Of a stretch of DNA of 15,163 nt, positions 7,940-15,163 are shown piece by piece (position 1 is the first letter of the stretch; every line of letters starts with the position of its first letter). The position numbers and the translations under genes are program-made. The stretch covers positions 1-15,163 of the forward strand of contig QXCR01000332.1 in assembly GCA_004380135.1 (NCBI GenBank), in the 5' to 3' direction. This DNA comes from Stemphylium vesicarium (taxonomy: Eukaryota; Ascomycota; Dothideomycetes; Pleosporales; Pleosporaceae). Below the pieces are notes generated by a model. It was given only the letters and a program-made list of their open reading frames with translations. It made no database searches and had not been told where the DNA came from.

Positions 7940-9430
7940 AGAGGTAGCGCAAAGGATAAGTACCGTACGAAGGAGGACACCTACACTTCTTTTCTCTACC
8001 TTTCTTATTCTATACATAGAAGCAAATGTATACTTATTAGTAGACCTCTTTCCGCCTATAATATTATAAGAAAGGTTACTCTTACTTTACTCTTTCTTTT
8101 TATACGTAACGAGTTAGAATTAAGAATAGCTATTTATTAGTATTATAAATTAGTAAGACCCTACCTATATAATATAGGTATAGGCAAATAATAATATAAT
8201 AAATTAGAAAGAGCTAAGAAAAAGCTAGAGGAACCTCTCTCTAGAAAGAAATTATATACTTAAAGTAGAGAAGCTTTAAGATTACGTACGACAACTATAG
8301 AGTAACCTAAACTAAGTAATCTAAGAATAATAGTTAAATACTATATTAAACTTATAACTTTAGACTCTAATTTAAATTATTAAGAATTAAAGGAGAATAC
8401 TAAGTATACTAAGTCTAAGTAAGACTATCTTATCTACTATATTAATATTAGGCTAAATTTAAGAGCCTATATAATATAAAAAGCTATACCTACTAGATAT
8501 AGACGTCTTTAAGAAGGGTAGTTATAAGAACTATACTTAATAAAAGATACGTATATAAGCGAAGCTCTTTATAGACTAATAAGCTTACCTAAGTAAGAGT
8601 AATTAAGTTTACTATATAATTACTTATATAAAAGGATAGGCCTTTATAGCCCTAAGAACGTATATTACTACGTTAATAGAGAGAAGATCTAGCCCCTTCC
8701 TATAAGATCTATAGTAATAGCTAAATAAGTTCTTTATTAACTTTATAATTAAAAAGAAAGTAATATAGTTCTTTTATATAATAAAGTAAGGTAAAAGAGA
8801 TCTTATCTCCTATATATAATCCTTTAATCTTAAGTTCTTAGAGATAGGTCTGGATAGCGTAAGTAATATATAGAAGATTAATTACTTTAAGAACTTACTA
8901 AATAGAAGACTACTACGCTACTAAGTAAATTATTAATCTTTTATTAAAGAGACATATAAGTAGTTTATTTAAAGAATGCGTATTACTTAGAAGAATCTAA
9001 AAGCTATAGATTAGGCCTCTCTTAACTACACATCTTATATAACCTCGCCTCTACGGACCTATCACTATAATAACGTAATAGAATAGACTTCTACTATTAG
9101 AGCTATAAAGCTCTATATAATTTAGAAATTCTAGAGTATAAAAGTAGAGGTCTAGAAGAGGAAAGAGAAGGGAACTTACTTACGCTATAGTAAGCTAGAG
9201 TATTATATTACTTAGTACTAAATAAAGTTAAGGAGATTAGATTCTTATATAAGAGATAGAGATAGGCGGCTAAAAGTAGCTACTATCTCTACTATAGTAA
9301 CCTCTAACTTAGAGAAGTTAGAAAAAGAAGAGCCCTAGCTAAAAGACGTAAGCTAGGGTAGAATAAGAATAAAGTCTAGGAGATTATATAACTAAAAAGA
9401 GAAATCCTTCTCTAATTAGCTATAATAAAA
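7940..9430 (+). pseudogene. RIP-degraded unidentified reading frame
   Basis: The frame containing position 8204 as a codon start can be read with coherent, charged, protein-like content over roughly 1.2-1.5 kb. Its breaks are TAA and TAG. Pieces include KLERAKKKLEEPLSRKKLYT (near 8201), NVYYYVNREKI (from 8657), RLGLS-stop-LHILYNLASTDLSL (from 9008) and ALAKRRKLG (near 9335). I recognise no family: it is not an RT, an integrase or the pogo transposase seen nearby. The left boundary is the solo LTR duplication and the right part is cut by the Copia-type fragment at 9511. It is probably the protein of another transposon; the alternative is that this frame is a chance reading of TA-rich DNA. Confidence 0.4.
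8162..8180. repeat. 19-base TA-rich palindrome
   Basis: TACCTATAT-A-ATATAGGTA is a perfect inverted repeat with a 1-base centre. In RIP-hit DNA such palindromes arise easily, so no function is claimed. Confidence 0.7.
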
Positions 9431-9510
9431 CTAATATCTATTAATATTACTATTGATAGAATAAACTATACTACTACTATAATAGATAATAAGTATTATA
9501 CGTATAGAAT

Positions 9511-10265
9511 TGTCAGATAGCAGGTGTTGCTGTCAGAAAGAAGGCTATCCAGCAGGCAGTTTTAGTATCGGTGTCGATTACAGCCATATTAGCCAACCCG
9601 CCTCGATCCTACTTCGGCCTTATTTGCACAAGAGCATATATATCGTAATAGCACTATTATTAGGAATATATACAATAAATAATTATTAATTCTATAATAT
9701 ATCTTTTCTAATTTAATAATTAAGAGTCTTATTACCTCTATAATAAGTGACGAACTACTAAAATAATAGTAAATTAGAGCTAGAGGGACGTAATAGTTGT
9801 TCTTACTAACTTAAGTAATTAGATCCTCTAGTACTACTAACTTAAAATAAAGTACTAATTATAAGGTATCTAGCCTTTAGTAGACCCTAAAGGAGTACAA
9901 CTCTAACGCATACGACTAGACGTCCCGCTACCTCTAGATATCTCGCAATATAAACCTTTAACGAATACGAGTAATCCCTTAACTAGATTATTATATACTA
10001 TTAGAGCTAGAAGGAGTAGCGTATAGGGAGTAGCGTAGGATATAATAGACACGTTAATAACTACCTTATAAAACCCTATAATACTAACGCGAATATTAGA
10101 TCTCTTAGATAAGAGATAAAAGATATATAAGAAGAATCGTAAAGACTATAAGCTCTATTTTAAATTATATAAGATATTTAAAAAGGACTATTAAGAAGAG
10201 AATAATAAAATCTTAAAGATAGTTAAATATATTCTTATAACTATAATACAGCATCTATAACTTAG
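9511..10265 (+). mobile_element. Copia-type retrotransposon fragment: putative 5' LTR and gag start
   Basis: A non-RIP island begins TGTCAGATAGCAGGTGTTGC at 9511 and runs to about 9645, containing a CATATATA promoter-like motif. It fits a 5' LTR beginning with TG. The LTR's right edge is blurred by RIP (somewhere about 9650-9740) and no target duplication could be identified. The gag-like frame follows and is cut by the Gypsy LTR at 10266, so pol is missing. Confidence 0.55.
9763..10265 (+). pseudogene. Copia-type gag polyprotein N-terminal part, RIP-inactivated and truncated
   Basis: The frame with codon start at 9883 reads with few stops, clearly fewer than the other two frames between 9865 and 10263, which marks it as the coding frame. 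It has the pattern of fungal Copia gag (UBN2-like): an N-terminal region ending in GI-stop-PLVDPKGVQ, a spacer with DVPLPLDISQYKPLTNTS, then a helical segment KDYKLYFKLYKIFKKDY and ILKIVKYILITIIQHL. In relatives that last block precedes the LTR-retrotransposon gag core. All stops are TAA or TAG. The protein ends where the Gypsy LTR starts at 10266. Function in life would have been virus-like particle assembly for retrotransposition. Confidence 0.55.
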
Positions 10266-10741
10266 TGTTACAAGCAACAAGCAAAGACCCCTCCCTGTCG
10301 AAGGATGCGAGGTTGGAGGCCAACCGTCGCACGAAATGGAAAGTCATGATTAGCGCGGGGCGCATAATCACGTAATAGACATCCCGCCAAGACTAGCCCT
10401 CTTAGAGATAGTAGGGCGCCTAAGGATATTAACTACTATAACTACTATAAATATCTCTAAAATAGTAGTAATAGTAGTAATAGTAATAGACTTAGTAATA
10501 AGAATATAAGAATAAAAAGGTTTTATTATTTCTTTTATTATAGTTAACTCTTATAGTTATATCTCTTACTTAGATTACTAACTAGTTATTCTATTACTTA
10601 TATAGAATTAAATTATCTTTATCTAAATACCTACTATTCTACTTAGTTGCTAGACAACTCTATGGGCCTACTGCTATATAATACCTCACCTGCCTTAGTA
10701 CGGACTAGGACTAGAGAAGTATCGCCGAACCCCATATAACA
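10266..10741 (+). mobile_element. 5' LTR of a Ty3/Gypsy retrotransposon
   Basis: The LTR probably starts TGTTACAAGCAACAAGC at 10266, where the Copia gag stops, and ends ATATAACA at 10741, giving TGTTA/TAACA terminal inverted repeats and a 476-base length. A TATA-like TATATAA lies near 10674-10680. Gag coding begins about 20 bases later. A primer-binding site beginning TGG is not obvious after 10741; RIP may have changed it, or the element may prime differently. The left flank is CTTAG, the expected target duplication to look for beyond the missing 3' LTR. RIP is uneven: 10270-10380 is nearly clean, 10430-10640 is heavily hit. Confidence 0.6.
10432..10478. repeat. Hairpin of ACT/AGT trinucleotide repeats in the LTR
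   Basis: ACTACTATAACTACTAT (10432-10448) pairs with ATAGTAGTAATAGTAGT (10462-10478) with one mismatch across a 13-base loop. It may be a natural LTR secondary structure or a by-product of RIP on a trinucleotide repeat. Confidence 0.7.
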
Positions 10742-10762
10742 CTTTAACCACCTACGGACTCT

Positions 10763-12770
10763 GTGGAAGGTATTCACCAACTGTACGCTTCGAGAAGATC
10801 AGCAAGAGCAGTAATAGCAGCAATGAACAACGGAAGACAAGCACCGGCTATGCCAGCCGTGGTGCCAGGCCCAAGTGAGGCCTACCCACCTGCCAATGAC
10901 GAAATGCTCGAGAACTCTAAGTCTAAGGATAACGACAACACTTAGATAGAGTTAGTTAGAAATCTTAAGCGTTAGCTTAGGGCTTAGGTAAGATAGACTA
11001 CCGCCTTAATAGAACTAGTAAACTAGCTTATAGTATAAGTTATAGCTACGCTAAATAAACGCCCACATTTAAAACCTAAGATAGCGACACCCAAGAAGTA
11101 CGACGGTGGACGAGCCGAACTCCGTACGTTCCTTACGAATATCGAACTATACTGCGAGTTCAATGGCGCACTAGACGATCAAGGGAAAATCCTTATGGCC
11201 AGCATGTATATGAAAGGAAAAGCGGCTAGCTAGATGCAGCCCTTTGTGGACGACTACCTCAAAAGCCCCCGCTTAGGAGGCGAGAAGAAAGAGACGCAAC
11301 ATTTATTCGCAAGCTGGACCAACTTCAAAGAAGAAATGGGACGCATCTTCGGGGAAGTAGACGACCAGAACCAGGCAGAGAAAGCGATTACTCGCCTGAA
11401 GCAGACCAAGTCAGTATCCTCGTACACCGCCGAGTTCAAGCAGCTGCAGTCGCGTATCGACTAGGATGATGCGGCACTCCGAACGGTATACGAGAACGGT
11501 CTAAAAGACTTAATTAAGGACGGCTTAGTACACCATAATAAGCTAGCGGATCTACACGCATTAGTAGAACTAGCCACCCGTATCGATAATAGGTTATAGG
11601 AACGCAACTAGTAGAAGGCACAAAATACCTTCGTCCTAGCTAATACGAAGAAATTCTACTAGAATATTTAGATTAATAAAGAAGAGAATATTATTATAAT
11701 AGACTAAGTATAGGCTAAGAATTATAAGCCTAGAAGAAAGTTTAATAATAGACTTTCTAAGAAAGAGCGTTAGAAACGCTATAATAATAAGGTATATCTC
11801 TAATATAGAAAGGAAGGTCACTTCTATAGGGACTACCTAGAGAACGATAAGGGATAATAAAGAGCTATTAAGATTAGAATAATTAGATAAGGCACACCCT
11901 ATCCTAGGGACTAGTCTACTAATAGTAACGTTAGCGACATAGAACTCTATAAGAAGGCTTAGCTATTAGATAATGCTACGTATAAGCTCCTCCTCTAAGT
12001 AATTAAAGCTAAAGAAATTATAGCTTAGGATAAGGTCTAGCTAACTAACTTAAAAGTCTACGTAGTAATAGTATAATAACGCCTAAGAGACTAATAGTAT
12101 TAGAAATGTAGATAGGACTTGCACTTAGCAAATAAATATAGCCACGAAGGAAGAATCGCCGTTTTAGGCCGCGGAGCTAAGAAAGCGATATAAAAAGCCT
12201 TCGAATAGCAACTATACTTTAAGGAACTAGAAGAACCCGCGGAAACACCCGCAGAACCTCAAGTACCGCAATGGCGTACCCCCGAGCACCAGACGAAGCA
12301 CTAGATAGATTGCGAGCTAAAGTGCCGATTCTATAAAAGCTAACAAAAAGCCACTAGTAAGGAAGTTAAAGCCGATTAGCACGGTTTCCTCGAAGATAAC
12401 AAATGTTAAGTAAAGGATTGCTATAGGCACCTAGGCAAGCAAGGAAAGAACTAAGCCTAAGAAGACGCAAGCAAGGATAGACTAGTCGAGGATAAATAGT
12501 ATACGAAGAACGTACCTATAGGTTAGGGACTAGTGCCTTACGAACTCTTACATTAGACGTTCTGCTATAAGAATAATTACGGAACCCACTACGACGCTAA
12601 GTACGGCGCAGGCTACTTTCCTAAGGAACGGAAAGGTAAGTAGTTAAAAAACTAGGATGCCACTAGGGATAGGGTCACGCTAGTGCAGGTAGTCCTAAAA
12701 CGACCCTCTACAACGTACGAGACACGAGTCCGCAGAATCTCAGATTAAGAACGGAAGTCTTAGTATATAG
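10763..12770 (+). pseudogene. Gypsy gag polyprotein with zinc knuckle, RIP-inactivated
   Basis: The frame opens around 10763 (GTG; first ATG 10823) and has an N-terminal Ala-rich segment. The gag core is well preserved at 11090-11460: KKYDGGRAELRTFLTNIELY, then SWTNFKEEMGRIFGE and SSYTAEFKQLQSRID. In life this is the capsid protein. Stops sit where Trp or Gln is expected, for example 11231-11233 (TAG before MQPFVDDYL) and 11462-11464. A retroviral-type zinc knuckle lies at 11795-11836 with spacing x2, x4 and x4 preserved, His kept, but all three Cys replaced by Tyr (TAT, TAT, TAC). A second cysteine-rich part (12311-12589) carries two C-x4-C-x2-H units, the second with its middle Cys changed to Tyr. 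Nothing here can make a functional product. Confidence 0.85.
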
Positions 12771-13091
12771 ACACAAACTCACAGCGTTCGTTAATAGCGG
12801 AGCTGTATAGACAATTATCTCGTTATAAGTAGTAGAAAGATATAATATACCCTACTAGGCTAAGGAATAGCTAGTACGAGTGGTATTAGCTAACGATAGC
12901 CCTATAGAATATAGGGGCGGTATAATAAGACTAAAGACCTAACTAGTGTTACTAGACGTGGTAGGGATTAGAGACTAGACAACTATTAATATTATAGATC
13001 TTAGAGAAGAAGATATATTAATTAGCTATAATTAGTTAATTAAGTATAACCTAGCTATTAATTAGCTAAAGAAGACGATACTCGGCTAAGA
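12680..13091 (+). pseudogene. Gypsy retropepsin-like aspartic protease, RIP-inactivated
   Basis: The pol frame, -1 relative to gag, reads VYRHKLTAFVNSGAV, the counterpart of the retropepsin active-site block where the family has Asp-Ser-Gly-Ala. The catalytic Asp codon (12793-12795) is AAT, so Asp has become Asn in a TpG-to-TpA context. The continuation VVERYNIPY, VRVVLANDSPIEYRGGI and TINIIDLREEDILIGY-like sequence fits the flap and C-terminal half of the fold. Several TAG/TAA stops interrupt it. The enzyme would have cut the gag-pol polyprotein. Confidence 0.8.
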
Positions 13092-13389
13092 ACCTGCGCG
13101 TAAGGTTGCCAGAGTATAAAAAGAGAAACGCCTAATAGTCTAGAGCTTACCTAAGAATAGAAGAATTAGTAAAATCTCACCTTATAAGATCGCGAAAATC
13201 TATAAGAAGGACCCTAAAAAAATAGGAGTTATATAGTTAAAACGCGCTATAACTATAAAGAAAGAGCCCGCACTACTAGATATTCTAAAGGAATACGACA
13301 CGAACGAGTTTAGAGAACTATTTAAGGAAATAGAAGTAATTAAGTTAGTAGATTACTAGAAGTAAGATTACAAGATCTATATCTAAGAA

Positions 13390-14660
13390 GGAGCCAAGCT
13401 CATCCCAGGACTAATGTACCCAATCGCGCCCGAGCACGAGCTAGAGTTGCGCAAGTACCTTAGAAAGAACCTAAGTAAGCGTTTCATACGCGAGAGCGAT
13501 AGCCTGATAGCTTCGCCCATACTATTCATTAGGAAAGCTAATAGAAAGTGGCGACTATATATTAACTACTAAAAGGTGAATAGTAGCATAATAAAGAATT
13601 AATACCTACTACTACTAATAATAAAGCTTATAGATTAACTCTAAAGAGCGAAGTAGTTTACTAAATTTAACGTTTAGAAAGGATTTTACTATATTTAAAT
13701 TACTAAAGGACACGAGTAGAAGACCGCCTTTAAAACAAAGTATAGACTATACGAGTATATAGTTATGCCGTTTAGATTAACAAACGCGCCGGCAACCTTT
13801 TAGGTAGTTATTAATAAGGCACTCTATAAGTATCTAGGAATCTTCGTAGCCGCCTACCTAGACGATATACTAGTGTATTCTAAAGGCACGCTAGAAGAAT
13901 ATATAGAATATATAAAGAAGGTACTATAGAAGCTTAAGTAATATAAGCTATACCTATAACCTACGAAGTGCGAATTCTATATAAAGGAAATAGAATTCCT
14001 AAGATTTATAGTCTTAATAGAAGGTATAAAAATAAATCTAAAAAAGATCTAGACTATATAGAAGTAGCTAACTTCTAAAATAGTTAAGAACATATAATTC
14101 TTTCTAGAATTTACGAACTTTTATAGAAAGTTTATTAGAAACTACTTCTAGATTATAACACCGCTTATAGAGATTATAAAGAAAGAAGTAGGGTTTAAAT
14201 AGGAAAAGAAATACTAAGAGGCTTTTAACTAACTAAAGCAGGTATTCCTTAAAGCCCCTATACTTGAGATATACGACCCTAGACGCAAGACGCGAGTTAA
14301 GACTAACGCGTTAGATTATGCACTTAGCGCTATATTATTATAGCTATATAATAATAAGAAATAGAGACTAGTATTCTACTATTCTAGAAAGTTCTCTAGA
14401 GTAGAACTTAACTATAATATTTATAATAAGGAACTACTTAGAGTAGTCAATGCCTTTAAATAATAGGAAGTATACTTATTAGAATTCCTAGACTAGATTA
14501 AAGTATTTTCTAATTATTAGAACCTAATAAGCTTTATAATAACTAAGAAGCTTAACCGTAGATAAGTCTAATAGGCTGAGATGCTTTCTTAGTTCGACTT
14601 TAAGATCACTTATAGAGCCAGAACGCTCAACGGAGCGGCAGACGCTTTGAGCCGAAGATC
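13390..14660 (+). pseudogene. Gypsy reverse transcriptase and RNase H, RIP-inactivated
   Basis: Landmarks in order are LRKYLRKNLSKRFIRESDS (RT start), RKWRLYINY (13549 on), FTKFNV (motif A, 13657 on), MPFRLTNAPATF (13765 on), AYLDDILVYS (motif C, about 13852), then the connection domain. RNase H begins VKTNALDYALSAIL (about 14296) and ends GAADALSRR (14632 on). The Asp of motif A is Asn (13669-13671), the Asp after WRLYI is Asn (13564-13566), the first RNase H Asp is Asn (14305-14307) and the Gly of MPFG is Arg. Motif C keeps both Asp. Dozens of TAG/TAA stops break the frame, but there are no frameshifts. From about 14600 the sequence is almost free of RIP. Confidence 0.92.
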
Positions 14661-14661
14661 C

Positions 14662-15114
14662 GATCTACGAGAAGAAGGCCACAAGGAACCACATAATGCA
14701 GTACTCAAGAAGATGCCCGACGGCAGTCTCAAGTACAACCAGCCGGAACTGGCCAGTACAGCCAAGGTAACCGCGCAAGTAGAGACGCTACAACAACATT
14801 GGCAGCAGGAAGCAGCCAACTAGCAGTTCGAGCCCGAGGCAAACGGCTCCGACGAACTATTACAAGACGAAAAAGAGTACCGAGATATGGTTTCGAAAGA
14901 ACGAACCTACGTACCCCTATATATAAGAAGAGACCTTATCACGGAACTACACGAGTCCCCAGAATACGGACACGCAGGACTAGAGGAAATGGTTAGACGA
15001 CTGACAAGGGTGTTCGCCATACCACGCTTGCGAGCGCAGGTGCAGGATATCCTAGGCAACTGTTTGGCATGTCATCAGAACAAGCCCAAGAGACATAAGC
15101 CCTATGGCCTGCTG
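14662..15114 (+). pseudogene. Gypsy integrase N-terminal region with HHCC zinc finger, partial
   Basis: This is in the same frame as RT, with little RIP: one TAG at 14821-14823 interrupts the linker, and the frame is then open from 14824. The H2C2 zinc-binding domain is complete: His codons at 14950 and 14971 (LHESPEYGHAG) and Cys codons at 15061 and 15070 (NCLACHQNK), followed by the family's usual PKRHKPYGLLQ. The DDE catalytic core should follow, but at 15115 the sequence switches to a copy of 14791-14839 and the window ends. In life the domain would help integrate the element's cDNA. Confidence 0.85.
14791..14839 (+). repeat. 49-base direct repeat, copy 1
   Basis: CAACAACATTGGCAGCAGG... 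(14791-14839) recurs exactly at 15115-15163. This copy sits in the natural linker between RNase H and integrase and ends without a matching flank to the second copy, which stops at the window end. Confidence 0.98.
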
Positions 15115-15163
15115 CAACAACATTGGCAGCAGGAAGCAGCCAACTAGCAGTTCGAGCCCGAGG
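15115..15163 (+). repeat. 49-base direct repeat, copy 2 (window end)
   Basis: This is an identical copy of 14791-14839 offset by 324 bases (108 codons, in frame). It replaces expected integrase sequence after PYGLLQ. The junction shares CTRCAA microhomology. Either it starts a tandem duplication of 324 bases or it is a repeat-induced assembly error at a contig end. Confidence 0.98.

Larger units (their letters stand above)
10742..15163 (+). mobile_element. Ty3/Gypsy retrotransposon internal region, RIP-degraded, continues past the window
   Basis: The order is gag, protease, reverse transcriptase, RNase H, integrase. Integrase after RNase H is the Gypsy order and rules out Copia. No indel is needed to read gag (10763 to about 12770) or pol (about 12680-15114). 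Gag and pol lie in different frames, pol being -1 relative to gag. Only the integrase N-terminus is present before the window ends, and the 3' LTR is missing. Confidence 0.92.

Noticed and set aside
10742..10765. tRNA primer-binding site after the Gypsy LTR
   Set aside because: No TGG-initial match is visible after 10741; RIP may have altered it, so no site is called.

Overview
The window looks like nuclear DNA of a filamentous ascomycete (Pezizomycotina; Pleosporales or another Dothideomycete is my guess). The grounds are a fungal-type P450 C-terminus, a DUF7703-like polytopic membrane protein, a small secreted protein gene with a 55-base intron, Tc1/mariner (pogo/Fot1-type), Copia and Ty3/Gypsy elements, and a strong repeat-induced point mutation (RIP) signature. 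In the RIP-hit parts CpA and TpG have largely become TpA; for example, 6541-6660 contains no CA and no TG.

Layout: positions 1-6020 have ordinary base composition and hold the host genes. These are a 5'-truncated P450 (37-300, +), a convergent membrane protein gene (387-1343, -), a long stretch with no recognised gene (1344-3764), and a small secreted cysteine-containing protein (3765-4149, -, two exons, clear TATA box). A weak membrane-type reading frame follows (4725-5163, -). A broken pogo-type transposase N-terminus (about 5598-5785, -) faces a second, RIP-degraded pogo copy (6022 to about 7073, +).

From about 6.1 kb to the end the DNA is nested transposon graveyard. In order it holds the truncated pogo copy, unassigned RIP-hit DNA, a little-mutated solo LTR with a perfect 5-base target duplication (7594-7939), an unidentified RIP-hit reading frame (about 7940-9430), a Copia-type LTR/gag fragment (9511-10265), and a Ty3/Gypsy element. 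The Gypsy element has its LTR at 10266-10741, then gag, protease, RT, RNase H and the start of integrase, and runs off the window. No retrotransposon gene is intact: stops are TAG/TAA where Trp or Gln is expected, and zinc-knuckle Cys and catalytic Asp residues are converted to Tyr and Asn.

Both window ends carry suspicious short repeats: a 36-base inverted repeat at the start and a 49-base copy of internal sequence at the end. They may be assembly-end artefacts if this is a whole contig. The biological theme is a two-compartment arrangement, with a candidate effector-like gene and P450/membrane genes beside a RIP-inactivated transposon nest. I found no rRNA, tRNA or CRISPR array.
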